From NCBI GenBank assembly GCA_963835775.1, contig CAWIHB010000025.1, positions 434,001 to 498,000 on the forward strand: DNA of 64,000 bases, written 5' to 3'. Position numbers and translations under genes: made by a program. The DNA is from Palsa-504 sp963835775 (lineage in GTDB: Bacteria; Actinomycetota; Actinomycetes; Streptosporangiales; Streptosporangiaceae). Below are positions 16,203 to 25,214 of the stretch, in pieces; within the stretch, counting starts at the first letter, position 1, and each line of letters starts with the position of its first letter. The notes below the pieces were generated by a model. It was given only the letters and a program-made list of their open reading frames with translations. It was not told where the DNA came from and ran no database searches.

Positions 16203-17105
16203 ATGGTCTCGTCTGAAGACTCGGCCTGGGACGTTCCTCCCAGCATTTTCGGCACGCGCGCCGGCGGCCCGACGGTCCAGCGCCTGGTGCTCGGGGGTCA
16301 GCTGCACCGGCTTCGTGAGTCTCGCGGGATCAGCGCCGAGCAGGCCGCCGAGGCCATCAGGGGCTCCCACTCCAAGATCAGCCGGATGGAGCACGGCCGG
16401 GTCGGCTTCAAGGAACGGGACGTCAGCGACCTGCTCACGCTGTACGGCGTCACCGACGGAGAAGAGCGCGCCGCCCTGCTGAACCTGGCCCGCGAGGCGA
16501 ACACGCCTGGCTGGTGGCACGCCTACTCCGACATCCTGCCCACCTGGCTCGAGGCTTATGTGGGCCTGGAAGCTGCCGCCTCCGTCATCCGGACCTACGA
16601 GGTCCAGTTCGTCCCCGGCCTGCTGCAGACCGAGGACTACGCCCGGGCCCTGATCCGCCTGGGCTCGGCGGCCAGCGAAGATGAGATCCGCCGCCGCACC
16701 GAACTGCGGGTCAGCCGCCAGGAGGTCCTGCGCGGCCCGAACCCGCCCCAGCTGTGGGCCGTGGTCGACGAAGGCGCGCTGCGCCGCCCGGTCGGGGGCC
16801 GCGAGGTCGTGCTCGAGCAGCTGCGGCACCTGGTCCAGATGGCTGACCATCCCGCGGTGACGCTGCAGATTCTGCCGTTCCACGCGGGCCCGCATGCCGC
16901 CATGGGCGGCCCGTTCACCATCCTCCGCTTCGCCGAGCCCGACCTGCACGACGTGGTCTACATCGAGCAGCTGACCAGCGCGCTGTACCTGGACAAGCCC
17001 TCCGAGGTGGACAGCTACCTCGAGGTCATGGAGCAGCTGTGCCTGCAGGCCGAGCCCGCGGGCAACACGGTCAAGCTGCTCAACCAGATCCTGGCCGACA
17101 TCTAA
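16203..17105 (+). CDS. XRE-family HTH regulator with DUF5753 (WhiJ-like)
   Basis: 300 residues. An N-terminal helix-turn-helix (LGGQLHRLRESRGISAEQ, then IRGSHSKISRMEHGR; about residues 28-75) is followed by a DUF5753 sensor domain (about 110-285) with its typical RTYEVQFVPGLLQTEDYA and LQILPFHAGPHAAMGGPF blocks. AAGGAG six bases before the ATG at 16203 decides the start over the in-frame ATG at 16188. Proteins of this class repress development or antibiotic genes until opposed by their DUF397 partner, which lies just upstream; the ATP-binding protein is divergent. The target operator is unknown. Confidence 0.88.
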   Translation: MVSSEDSAWDVPPSIFGTRAGGPTVQRLVLGGQLHRLRESRGISAEQAAEAIRGSHSKISRMEHGRVGFKERDVSDLLTLYGVTDGEERAALLNLAREANTPGWWHAYSDILPTWLEAYVGLEAAASVIRTYEVQFVPGLLQTEDYARALIRLGSAASEDEIRRRTELRVSRQEVLRGPNPPQLWAVVDEGALRRPVGGREVVLEQLRHLVQMADHPAVTLQILPFHAGPHAAMGGPFTILRFAEPDLHDVVYIEQLTSALYLDKPSEVDSYLEVMEQLCLQAEPAGNTVKLLNQILADI

Positions 17106-17138
17106 GCCGGGCAGCTAGGCGCGGGCGCCTGGGCGCGC

Positions 17139-17867
17139 TCAGGCGGTGTCGAGTACCTGGAACGCCTCGGCCAGCCGACCCTCGGGCAGACCGCCTTGCG
17201 CCGCGGTCCGGGCCAGCCTCTCCCTGAGCATCTGCTCCAGATCGTCCCGGTGACCGGTCTGCGTCTCGTGCGCCCGCAGGGCCGCCACCTTCCGCGGGAA
17301 CGTGCCGGTCACGTCCACGTAGTGCGTCGGTGACGGTCCGCCCGCGATCCAGACCTCGCGGACCGTCCAGGCCTCCAGGCCCTCCTCGGCCCGCAGCTCG
17401 GGAAACGCGAACGGGTTGCGCGCGTCCGGGTAGACGGCATCCAGCGTGGCCGAGCCGACCGCGCGGTGGTCCGGGTGGCTGGTGCCCAGCCGCGCGTAGT
17501 TCCGCTCCGGGCTCGAGCAGAGCACCCGGTCCGGGCGGACCTGCCTGATCACCCGGGCCAGGTCGCGGCGCAGGCCGATGGTGGCCTCCACCCGGCCGTC
17601 CGGGTAGCCGAGGAAACGGACGTCGCTCACGCCCACGCACTTGGCCGCGGCGATCTGCTCGGCCTGGCGCAGCGCCGCCATCTTGGCCCGCGGGGTGTCC
17701 TCGTCGAACCCGCCCGCGTCCCCGGCGGTCACCAGGCAGTAGACCACCTCGATGCCCGCGTCGGTCCACTGCGCGACCGTGCCGGCCGCGCCGAAGTCCA
17801 CGTCGTCGGGATGGGCGGTGATGGACAGGATCCGGGCGATATCGGCGTCGGCTGGCACGTCCGCCAT
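17139..17867 (-). CDS. PIG-L family deacetylase
   Basis: 242 residues with the zinc-dependent LmbE/PIG-L fold: AHPDDVDFGAAG near residue 17 (AHPDD metal motif), GYPDGRVEA, and TSHPDHRAVG near 130 supplying the third ligand His. Family members deacetylate GlcNAc-containing small molecules, such as MshB and Mca in mycothiol metabolism, or natural products. The sequence does not distinguish among these. Start set at the ATG just before ADVPADADIARIL; the upstream in-frame extension is Arg/Ala-rich and unlike the family. Confidence 0.88.
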   Translation of the reverse strand: MADVPADADIARILSITAHPDDVDFGAAGTVAQWTDAGIEVVYCLVTAGDAGGFDEDTPRAKMAALRQAEQIAAAKCVGVSDVRFLGYPDGRVEATIGLRRDLARVIRQVRPDRVLCSSPERNYARLGTSHPDHRAVGSATLDAVYPDARNPFAFPELRAEEGLEAWTVREVWIAGGPSPTHYVDVTGTFPRKVAALRAHETQTGHRDDLEQMLRERLARTAAQGGLPEGRLAEAFQVLDTA

Positions 17868-17995
17868 CCTAACCGGGCTCGCCCGGGCCGCGGCCAGCGC
17901 GGGGCGGGCCGCCCGGACCCGATCCGTCCGCGCCACGTCCCGTCGTCATTTGTCCGAACGGGCCGTGGTTCTCGCGTCCGCAGCCGCGGAGCCAG

Positions 17996-19549
17996 TCAGC
18001 TCTGGTCGGGGACCAGGGTGGGGGTGGACCGGGTCAGGGTCTGCTTGCGGAAGAACGCGGGCGCGGTCACCCGCATGTAGATGAATCCCGCCAGGCCGAC
18101 GAGGGCGGCCGCGAGGGCGATCAGGAAGATCCCGCCGATGTGCCAGTGCAGGCCCGGGATGGTCCAGCTGGTGTAGCTGTTGCTCGCCACCCAGTCACTT
18201 TGCAGCGCGTAGATGCCGGCCGCCCACATGATCAGCGCGCCCAGCAACGGCAGGATGCCCTTCATGAACAGGTTCCTGGTGCTGCTGGTCAGCACGCGGC
18301 GGTAGTACCAGACGCAGGAGAAGGCGGTCAGCCCGTAGTAGAAGGCGATGTAGAGCCCGATCGCGGTGACCGCGTCGCCGATCATGTTGCCGCCCGCGAA
18401 GTAGTTCAGCGGGATGTACAGGGCGATCGAGATGAGGCCCATCACGACGGTGGACACGGTGGGCGTCAGGTACTTGGGGTGGATCTTGGCGAACGCCGCG
18501 GGAATGGCCTTGTAGGTCGCCATCGACAAGGTGGTGCGGGCCGTGGGCAGGATCGTGGTCTGGGTGGAGGCCGAGGCGGAGGTGAGCACCATCAGGATCA
18601 GGAGCCGGGACAGGAAGGTGCCAAAGCCGCCCCCGCCGAAGATCGCGCTGCCCAGTATGGACAGGACGTCGAACTGGTTGGCGGAGTTGCCCAGGCCGAT
18701 TCCGCTGGTCCCCGTGCCGGCGAAGGCCTGCACCGCAAAGATGACGATCGCGTAGGTGATGAGCAGCATGACGGTCGAGATGATCGCGGCCTGGCCGGGG
18801 GTCTTGGCCTTGTCCTTGGTTTCCTCGTTGACCGAGACCGCGGTGTCCCAGCCCCAGTAGATGAACAGCATGAGGATAATGCCGCTGATGAAGGCCGACA
18901 GGCTCAGGTGGGTCGGCAGCAGCCAGCCGAAGCTCGGCGTGATCGAGCCTTTCGGGTGGTGCCCGTTGCCGACCCGGACCAGCGCGGTGACCGAGAGCAC
19001 GAGCAGCATGATGATCTCGATGGTCAGCAGGATGCGCTGGAACCAGGCCGAGACCTCGATGCCGCGGTAGCAGATGTAGGACATGGCCACGATCCAGCCG
19101 ATGCCGACCAGCAGCACCTGCCACGCGGTCGCGTTCTGGCCGACGCCGTTCGCGCCGAACAGCAGGAACACGTACTGCCCGGCCACCTGGGCCAGGCTGG
19201 CCATGACCAGGACGTCGGCCGCCACGATGGCCCAGCCGCCCGCCCATCCGGTCTTCGGCCCGAACGCCCGCGTGCCCCAGGTGAACGTCGTCCCGCAGTC
19301 CGGGTCGGCCTTGTTCATCTCGCTGTACCCGATCGAGCACAGCAGCATGGGGATGAAGGCCAGCACCGCGACCGCGGGGGACTTGAGGCCGACGGCGGCC
19401 ACCACGAAGAACAGCGTCGCCGCGAGGCTGTAGGCCGGAGCGGTCGACGCCACCCCCATGACGACGCTGGAGACCAGGCCGAGCGCCCCGCTCTTCAGGC
19501 CCTTGTCTTCGTACTGCTCGGTGGGTTGGGCCGGCGCAGTGGTGGCCAT
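17996..19549 (-). CDS. APC family amino-acid/polyamine permease
   Basis: 517 residues with about 12 membrane helices from residue 20 on. The first helix carries the APC substrate-binding signature SSVVMGVASTAPAYSLA; FIPMLLCSIGYSEMNKADPD, GTTFTWGTRAFGPKTGW and GWDTAVSVNEETKDK (helix 6-7 region) are also family blocks. It imports amino acids or related amines by proton coupling; the substrate is not predictable. A strong AGGAGG site precedes the ATG. The saccharopine-dehydrogenase-like gene is divergent 231 bp away, which may link both to amino-acid metabolism. Confidence 0.9.
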   Translation of the reverse strand: MATTAPAQPTEQYEDKGLKSGALGLVSSVVMGVASTAPAYSLAATLFFVVAAVGLKSPAVAVLAFIPMLLCSIGYSEMNKADPDCGTTFTWGTRAFGPKTGWAGGWAIVAADVLVMASLAQVAGQYVFLLFGANGVGQNATAWQVLLVGIGWIVAMSYICYRGIEVSAWFQRILLTIEIIMLLVLSVTALVRVGNGHHPKGSITPSFGWLLPTHLSLSAFISGIILMLFIYWGWDTAVSVNEETKDKAKTPGQAAIISTVMLLITYAIVIFAVQAFAGTGTSGIGLGNSANQFDVLSILGSAIFGGGGFGTFLSRLLILMVLTSASASTQTTILPTARTTLSMATYKAIPAAFAKIHPKYLTPTVSTVVMGLISIALYIPLNYFAGGNMIGDAVTAIGLYIAFYYGLTAFSCVWYYRRVLTSSTRNLFMKGILPLLGALIMWAAGIYALQSDWVASNSYTSWTIPGLHWHIGGIFLIALAAALVGLAGFIYMRVTAPAFFRKQTLTRSTPTLVPDQS

Positions 19550-19760
19550 CTTTCACCCTCCTGGCTGGGACCCGGCACGGCCGGGCCGGGCACGCGGTCC
19601 GCCCCATCGGCCGGACCCGTTGCCGCGATTTGAGTGCGTGGGCGCGACGACCACGTCAGCACCTCTAATATCGTACGGTTCTAGCACAAAAGCCGCATAC
19701 CAGCAACGATATCCGTTGTAACAGCTGAGCATCACCATCGGTCTCGTCTGCGGTCAGGGT

Positions 19761-19781
19761 AAAGGGTCTACGATCAGCCCA
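19761..19781 (+). promoter_or_regulatory. Possible -10 element of a leaderless transcript
   Basis: TACGAT at 19769-19774 is a good actinobacterial -10 match and places the expected transcription start on or next to the ATG at 19781. There is no Shine-Dalgarno in the usual window and no convincing -35. Confidence 0.4.
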
Positions 19782-20992
19782 TGCGTATCCTCCTGGTGGG
19801 CGCGGGCGGCGTGGGCACGGCCCTGGCCAGGATCGCCGCCCGCCGCCCGTTCGCTGAGCTGGTCATCGCCGACTACGACCTGGGCCGGGCGCAGCGCGCC
19901 GCGGCCGCGCGGGACGGGTACGAGGCGGTGCAGCTGGACGCCACGGACGAGCGGGCCACCGCCGAGCTGCTGGCCGCGCGCCGCTGCGACGTGCTCATGA
20001 ACGCCACCGATCCCCGATTCGTGCTGCCGCTGTTCCGGGCCGCGCTGGCGGCCAGGGTTCACTACCTGGATATGGCGATGTCCCTGTCTTACCCGGATCA
20101 GGGCGAGCCGTACCGCCAGACCGGGGTCAAGCTGGGCGACGACCAGTTCGCGCTGGCCGACCGGTGGCAGGAAGCCGGGCGGCTGGCCCTGGTCGGGATG
20201 GGCGTCGAGCCGGGGCTTTCTGACGTGTTCGCGCGGTACGCGGCCGACGAGCTGTTTACCGCGATCGACGAGCTCGGCGTGCGGGACGGCGCGAACCTCC
20301 AGGTGGCCGGGTACGACTTCGCCCCCACCTTCTCCATCTGGACCACGCTCGAGGAGTGCCTGAACCCGCCGGTGATCTGGGAGCGCGGCCGCGGCTGGTT
20401 CACCACCGAGCCGTTCAGCGAACCCGAGGTCTTCACCTTCCCGGCCGGCATCGGCCCGGTGGAGTGCGTGAACGTGGAGCACGAGGAGGTGCTGCTGATG
20501 CCCCGCTGGGTGCAGGCCCGGCGGGTCACGTTCAAGTACGGCCTCGGCGCGGAGTTCATCGGCGTGCTGCGCACGCTGCACCAGCTGGGCCTGGACCGCA
20601 CCGACCCGGTGCAGGCCGGCGGCGTGAGCGTGTCGCCCCGCGACGTGGTGGCCGCCTGCCTGCCCGACCCGGCCACGCTGGGGGACAAGATGAGCGGCCT
20701 GACCTGCGCGGGCACCTGGGTGACCGGGACGGGCAAGGACGGCGCGCCGCGCGAGGTGTACCTGTACCACGTGGTCGACAACGCGTGGTCGATGGCCGAG
20801 TACGGCTCCCAGGCGGTGGTCTGGCAGACCGCGGTCAACCCGGTGGTCGCGCTGGAGCTGATCGAGGAAGGCGCCTGGTCCGGCGCTGGTGTCCTTGGTC
20901 CCGAGGCGCTGCCTGCCCGTCCGTTTCTTGACCTGATCACCAGCTATGGGTCGCCCTGGGCCTGCGAGGAGCGGACGCCCGCCGGCGCCTAG
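19781..20992 (+). CDS. Saccharopine dehydrogenase family NAD(P)-dependent oxidoreductase
   Basis: 403 residues. The N-terminal Rossmann fold has the ILLVGAGGVGTALARIAA dinucleotide-binding motif and VIADYDLGRAQ; a catalytic-domain insertion of the saccharopine-dehydrogenase type follows (VHYLDMAM, VGMGVEPGLSDVFARY). Relatives reduce or oxidise lysine/saccharopine-type substrates or carboxynorspermidine; the substrate is undetermined. Divergent from an APC permease. It appears leaderless (no Shine-Dalgarno) and ends before a classic intrinsic terminator, so it is probably monocistronic. Confidence 0.88.
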   Translation: MRILLVGAGGVGTALARIAARRPFAELVIADYDLGRAQRAAAARDGYEAVQLDATDERATAELLAARRCDVLMNATDPRFVLPLFRAALAARVHYLDMAMSLSYPDQGEPYRQTGVKLGDDQFALADRWQEAGRLALVGMGVEPGLSDVFARYAADELFTAIDELGVRDGANLQVAGYDFAPTFSIWTTLEECLNPPVIWERGRGWFTTEPFSEPEVFTFPAGIGPVECVNVEHEEVLLMPRWVQARRVTFKYGLGAEFIGVLRTLHQLGLDRTDPVQAGGVSVSPRDVVAACLPDPATLGDKMSGLTCAGTWVTGTGKDGAPREVYLYHVVDNAWSMAEYGSQAVVWQTAVNPVVALELIEEGAWSGAGVLGPEALPARPFLDLITSYGSPWACEERTPAGA

Positions 20993-21005
20993 CCGCCCGC
21001 TCCGG

Positions 21006-21035
21006 CCGGACAGTTCTGTCCGGATGATTTTTTTT
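21006..21035 (+). terminator. Intrinsic terminator after the saccharopine-dehydrogenase-like gene
   Basis: Perfect 8-bp stem (CCGGACAG / CTGTCCGG) with a very tight loop, followed four bases later by a run of eight T (21028-21035). This is the clearest Rho-independent terminator on the plus strand, 13 bp after the stop codon. Confidence 0.85.
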
Positions 21036-21265
21036 GAGATTTCCCCGCCCACGGCCGCGGGTGAGCTGCCGCAGCGACCTCTAGTCACATTGTTCCAACG
21101 CTGATGGCGGCCAGTAGCGGGGTACCAGCGTGCATTCGGATCATCACGGGCACCAGCGGCCTACCGCGACGCGCGGGCCGGCCGGGGACTGGTGCTGGCT
21201 GCGGGGGCGTCCTAGGTTGGGCTCCAGGCAATCTGCCCAGGTAGGTAGGTCGGCGAGGAGGCCGG

Positions 21266-21817
21266 ATGACCAAGGTCAGCATGACTATCGACGGCGTGCG
21301 GTACGACGATGATGTCGAACCCCGCATGCTGCTCGTTCATTATTTGCGCGAGGTGGCGGGGCGGACCGGGACGCCGGTCGGATGTGACACGTCGAACTGC
21401 GGCGCCTGCACGGTGCTGCTGAACGGGCTGTCCGCGAAGAGCTGCTCGGTGCTCGCGGTGCAGGCCGACGGCGCGGAGATCACCACCATCCAGGGGCTCG
21501 CGAACGGCGAATGGCATCCGCTGCAGCGAGCCTTCCACGAGGAGCACGCCTTGCAGTGCGGGTACTGCACGCCCGGCATGATCCTGGCGTCAGCCGACCT
21601 GCTGCGGGACAACCCGAACCCGACCGAGCAGGAGGTCCGCGAGGGCCTCGAAGGTAACCTGTGCCGCTGCACCGGCTACCAGAACATCGTCCGCGCCGTC
21701 CTGCGCGCCGCGGGGGGGCTTGGGGGGGTCGCCCCTGCGGGGAGCGCGGCGGGGGGGCTTGGGGGGGTCGTCCCCCCGGGGAGCGCGGCCTCGGCCAGCC
21801 AGGGAGCTGCGTCATGA
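21266..21817 (+). CDS. coxS: Molybdenum hydroxylase [2Fe-2S] subunit
   Basis: 183 residues. The N-terminal plant-type ferredoxin domain has CDTSNCGACTVLLNG (about 43-57) plus a further Cys, and the C-terminal domain has CGYCTPGM and CRCTGYQNI, so both [2Fe-2S] clusters are complete. It passes electrons between the Mo-cofactor subunit (coxL) and FAD subunit (coxM). The last roughly 30 residues are a 13-residue tandem duplication (AGGLGGVAPAGSA type) made by a repeated GC element and are not part of the family fold. GAGGAGG ribosome-binding site; the stop overlaps coxL as ATGA. Confidence 0.92.
   Translation: MTKVSMTIDGVRYDDDVEPRMLLVHYLREVAGRTGTPVGCDTSNCGACTVLLNGLSAKSCSVLAVQADGAEITTIQGLANGEWHPLQRAFHEEHALQCGYCTPGMILASADLLRDNPNPTEQEVREGLEGNLCRCTGYQNIVRAVLRAAGGLGGVAPAGSAAGGLGGVVPPGSAASASQGAAS
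21711..21788. repeat. Two 39-bp units of the GC-tract element inside coxS
   Basis: Two near-identical 39-bp units (21711-21749, 21750-21788) carry the core of the dispersed element in minus orientation (GGGGGGTCGTCCCCCC in unit two, a degenerate GGTCGCCCC in unit one). Being 39 bp long, they keep the frame and add 13 residues each to CoxS. Confidence 0.8.
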
Positions 21818-24159
21818 CCGTCACCGAGATCGGCAAGCGCCGGACGCGCAAGGAAGACACCCGGCTGGTCACCGGGCAGACCAGCTGGACCGACAACATC
21901 CAGCTGCCCGGGCTGCAGTTCGTGGCCTTCCTGCGCAGCCCGATGGCGCACGCACGGATCAGGTCAGTGGACGTGTCCGCCGCCCGCGAGGCGCCCGGCG
22001 TCGTCGCCGCCTACTCGGGCGCCGACTTCGCCGCCGAGCAGGGCAGCCTGCCCTGCGCCTGGCCGGTGACCCCGGACATCGTGATGCCGGCGCATCCGCC
22101 GATGGCCACCGAGGAGGTCCGCTACGTCGGCGAGATCGTGGCCTGCGTGGTGGCCCGCAACCGGTACGCCGCCGCGGACGCCCTGGAGAAGATCGACGTC
22201 GATTACGAACCGCTGCCGGCCGTGCTGGACATGGAGTCCGCGCTCGCCGAGGGCTCGCCGAAGGTGCATGAGGCGGGCAACAAGTCCTTCGAGTGGCCCT
22301 TCGCCCAGGGCGACCTGGACGCGGCGTTCCGCGACGCGCCGGTGGTAATAGAGCGCACCTACCGCCAGCAACGCCTGATCCCGTGCGCGATGGAACCGCG
22401 CGCGGTGGTGTGCGAGCCGGTGGGCGACGAGTTCACGCTCTGGACGTCCACCCAGATCCCGCACGTAGTGCGGGTCATGATGGCCCTGGTCACCGGCATC
22501 CCGGAGCACAAGCTGCGGATCGTCGCACCCGATGTCGGCGGCGGGTTCGGGTCCAAGCTCCAGTTCACCGCCGAGGAGGTGCTCGCGGTGCTGATCGCCC
22601 GCAAGCTCGGCAGGCCGGTGAAGTGGTGCGAGTCGCGCAGCGAGGGCAACCTGACCGTGCACCACGGCCGTGACCAGCTGCAGCGGATCCGGGTGGCGGC
22701 AGACCGGGACGGCAGGATCCGCGGCCTGTCCGTGGATTTGCTGGCCGACATGGGCGCCTACCTGATGCTGTTCACGCCCGGCATCCCGCTGTTCGGCGCG
22801 TTCATGTACAACGCCATCTACAAGATGGACGCCTACTCGTTCAAGTGCACGGGCGTGTTCACCACGAAGGTTCCCACCGACGCCTACCGGGGCGCGGGGC
22901 GTCCGGAGGCGACCTACGCGATCGAGCACGTCATGGACGACCTGGCCGCCGAGCTCGGCATGGACCCGCTGGAGCTGCGGAAGCGGAACTGGATCACGCA
23001 CGAGGAGTTCCCCTTCACCACGATCGCCGGGATCACCTACGACAGCGGCAACTACGAGGCGGCCACGGCCAAGGCGGTGGAGCTGTTCGGCTACGACGAC
23101 CTGCGCAAGGAGCAGGCCGCCCGGCGCGAGTCCGGCGATCCGGTCCAGCTCGGCATCGGCATCTCGACCTTCACCGAAATGTGCGGGCTGGCGCCGTCGC
23201 GGATCCTCGGCCAGCTCGGCGTTGGCGCCGGCGGCTGGGAGCACGCCGCGATCCGGATGCTGCCCACTGGCAAGGTCGAGGTGGTCACCGGGTCGAGCGC
23301 GCACGGCCAGGGGCATGAGACCGCGTGGAGCCAGATCGTCGCGGACCAGCTCGGCGTGCCGTTCGAGGACGTCCGGGTGCTGCACGGCGACACCCTGGTG
23401 GCGCCCAAGGGCATGGACACCTACGGGTCTCGCTCGCTAGCGGTGGGTGGCATCGCCGTGGTCGGCGCGTGCCAGAAGGTAGTCGAAAAGGCCAAGGTGA
23501 TCGCGGCCGGCCTGCTCGAGGTGTCGGCCGATGACCTGGAGTGGACGCCGGGCCGCTGGTCGGTGCGCGGCGACCCGGAACAGGGCCGGACGATCGGTGA
23601 GATCGCCCTGGCCACCTTCGCGGCGCACAACCTGCCGGACGGGGTGGAGCCGTCACTGGACTCCGAGGCCACCTACGACCCGAACAACTTCTCCTTCCCG
23701 CACGGCACGCACCTGTGCGCGGTCGACGTGGACACCGAGACCGGGCAGGTGAAGATCCGCTCCTACGTGGCGGTGGACGACGTGGGCGTGGCGGTGAACC
23801 CGCTCATCGTCGAGGGCCAGGTCCACGGCGGGCTGGCCCAGGGCATCGCGCAGGCGCTCTATGAGGAGGCGGTCTACGACGCCGACGGGAACCTGCTGAC
23901 CACCACGCTGGCCGACTACCTGGTGCCGTCGGCCGCCGATCTGCCGACGTTCACCACCGACCGGACCGAGACGCCGGCCACGAGCAACCCGCTCGGGGTC
24001 AAGGGCGTCGGCGAGGCCGGGACGATCGCCTCCACGCCGGCCGTGGTCAACGCGGTCGTCGACGCGCTGCGGCCGTTCGGCGTGCAGGACGTGGCGATGC
24101 CGTGCACGCCGCAGCGGGTCTGGCGTGCCATCAACGCGGCGAGGGGAGAAGCGCGATGA
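21814..24159 (+). CDS. coxL: Molybdenum hydroxylase large (Mo-cofactor) subunit, CoxL form-II-like
   Basis: 781 residues of the xanthine-dehydrogenase/aldehyde-oxidase Mo-binding family: N-terminal hammerhead domain (TRLVTGQTSWTDNIQLPG..), then Mo-cofactor domains with GGGFGSK, GSSAHGQGHETAW and the C-terminal GVKGVGEAGTI, whose Glu is catalytic. The active-site loop near residue 357 reads AYRGAGR. True CO dehydrogenases have AYXCSFR with the Cu-binding Cys, so this is the form-II type and its substrate is probably an aldehyde, purine or other heterocycle rather than CO. ATGA overlaps on both sides couple it to coxS and coxM. Confidence 0.93.
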   Translation: MTVTEIGKRRTRKEDTRLVTGQTSWTDNIQLPGLQFVAFLRSPMAHARIRSVDVSAAREAPGVVAAYSGADFAAEQGSLPCAWPVTPDIVMPAHPPMATEEVRYVGEIVACVVARNRYAAADALEKIDVDYEPLPAVLDMESALAEGSPKVHEAGNKSFEWPFAQGDLDAAFRDAPVVIERTYRQQRLIPCAMEPRAVVCEPVGDEFTLWTSTQIPHVVRVMMALVTGIPEHKLRIVAPDVGGGFGSKLQFTAEEVLAVLIARKLGRPVKWCESRSEGNLTVHHGRDQLQRIRVAADRDGRIRGLSVDLLADMGAYLMLFTPGIPLFGAFMYNAIYKMDAYSFKCTGVFTTKVPTDAYRGAGRPEATYAIEHVMDDLAAELGMDPLELRKRNWITHEEFPFTTIAGITYDSGNYEAATAKAVELFGYDDLRKEQAARRESGDPVQLGIGISTFTEMCGLAPSRILGQLGVGAGGWEHAAIRMLPTGKVEVVTGSSAHGQGHETAWSQIVADQLGVPFEDVRVLHGDTLVAPKGMDTYGSRSLAVGGIAVVGACQKVVEKAKVIAAGLLEVSADDLEWTPGRWSVRGDPEQGRTIGEIALATFAAHNLPDGVEPSLDSEATYDPNNFSFPHGTHLCAVDVDTETGQVKIRSYVAVDDVGVAVNPLIVEGQVHGGLAQGIAQALYEEAVYDADGNLLTTTLADYLVPSAADLPTFTTDRTETPATSNPLGVKGVGEAGTIASTPAVVNAVVDALRPFGVQDVAMPCTPQRVWRAINAARGEAR

Positions 24160-25016
24160 TTCCCGTGCAGTTCGAGTACACGCGGCCCTCGTCGCTGGCC
24201 GAGGCCGTTCAGGCGCTGGCCGGCGGGGGCGAGGACGCCAAGGTGATCGCGGGCGGGCAGAGCCTGCTGTCGCTGCTGCGGCTGCGGCTGGCCTACCCCG
24301 ACCTGCTGGTGGACATCGGCGGCCTGAGCGAGCTCCGCGGCGTCCGCGACGCCGGCGACGCGCTGGTGGTCGGGGCGCTGACCACGCACTACGAGGTGCT
24401 CCGCGACTCCCTCGTCCGCGAGCACTGCGGGCTGCTGGCCCAGGCGACAGCGACGGTGGCCGATCCCGCGGTCCGGCACCGCGGGACCATCGGCGGCTCG
24501 CTCGCGCACGCCGATCCGGCCGGTGACCTGCCGGCCGTGATCGCCGCGCTTGACGCCACCCTGCTGGTCACCGGGCCGGCCGGGGAGCGGGAGATCGCGG
24601 CGGCCGATTTCTTCCTGGATTACCTCAGCACGGCGCTCACCCCGGGCGAGATCCTGACCGGCATCCGCATACCCAAGCTGGGTCCCGGCTGGGGTTACCG
24701 GTATGAGAAGTTCCAGCTGAGCGCGCAGGACTGGGCCGTCGTCGGCGTGGCCGCGCTGGCCCGGCGGGACAACGGGCAGGTGGCCGAGGCCAGGATCGGG
24801 CTGACCAACATGGGCACGGTCCCGGTGCGGGCGCGCGCCGCCGAGGCGGCGGCCGCCGGGGCTGAGGCCTCCCGCGAGGCGCTGGCCGCCGCCGGGCGGC
24901 AAGCCGCCGAGGGCACGGACCCGCCTGATGACCTGCGTGCGGCGCCCGATTACCGCAGGCACCTGGCCCGGGTGCTGACCGGCCGGGCCCTGGCGAAGGC
25001 AGCCGGGGTCAGCTGA
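24156..25016 (+). CDS. coxM: Molybdenum hydroxylase FAD-binding subunit
   Basis: 286 residues: FAD-binding PCMH domain with AGGQSLLSLLRLRLA (about 32-46) and HRGTIGGSLAHADPAGDLP (about 107-125), then the CO_deh_flav_C domain ending GRALAKAAG. It completes the S-L-M heterotrimer by passing electrons to an acceptor. The start is the ATG overlapping the coxL stop (ATGA); GAGGGGAGA is the ribosome-binding site. A long hairpin lies 54 bp after its stop. Confidence 0.93.
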   Translation: MIPVQFEYTRPSSLAEAVQALAGGGEDAKVIAGGQSLLSLLRLRLAYPDLLVDIGGLSELRGVRDAGDALVVGALTTHYEVLRDSLVREHCGLLAQATATVADPAVRHRGTIGGSLAHADPAGDLPAVIAALDATLLVTGPAGEREIAAADFFLDYLSTALTPGEILTGIRIPKLGPGWGYRYEKFQLSAQDWAVVGVAALARRDNGQVAEARIGLTNMGTVPVRARAAEAAAAGAEASREALAAAGRQAAEGTDPPDDLRAAPDYRRHLARVLTGRALAKAAGVS

Positions 25017-25069
25017 TCCCCGCGCCGCCCCGCTAAGGGTGCCCGCCGAGGGTGCCCGCTGAGGGTAAG

Positions 25070-25115
25070 GAAACTGGGCTTTCACCACCTTCTGGTGTGC
25101 TGAAAGCCCAGTTTC
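25070..25115 (+). terminator. Long hairpin after coxM
   Basis: A perfect 15-bp stem (GAAACTGGGCTTTCA / TGAAAGCCCAGTTTC) encloses an inner CACC-ttct-GGTG stem. There is no T-run, so it may act as a mRNA-stabilising or Rho-assisted terminator that separates coxSLM from coxG. Confidence 0.6.
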
Positions 25116-25146
25116 ATTCCGGGACCGGGGGTGGCGGCGGGCGTCT

Positions 25147-25176
25147 TTGCCGCTGCGGACGGATACCGGGCATAAT
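25147..25176 (+). promoter_or_regulatory. Candidate promoter of coxG
   Basis: TTGCCG (25147-25152) and CATAAT (25171-25176) are spaced by 18 bp, about 40 bp upstream of the coxG ATG, which has its own AGGAGAG site. It would allow separate expression of coxG and the nitroreductase. Confidence 0.4.
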
Positions 25177-25214
25177 TCTTTGATCGAAGAAGGCCAGGAG
25201 AGAGTGACGTACCG

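Noticed and set aside
21814..24159. True CO dehydrogenase large subunit
   Set aside because: The active-site loop is AYRGAGR and lacks the Cu-ligating Cys of AYXCSFR, so CO oxidation is not supported.
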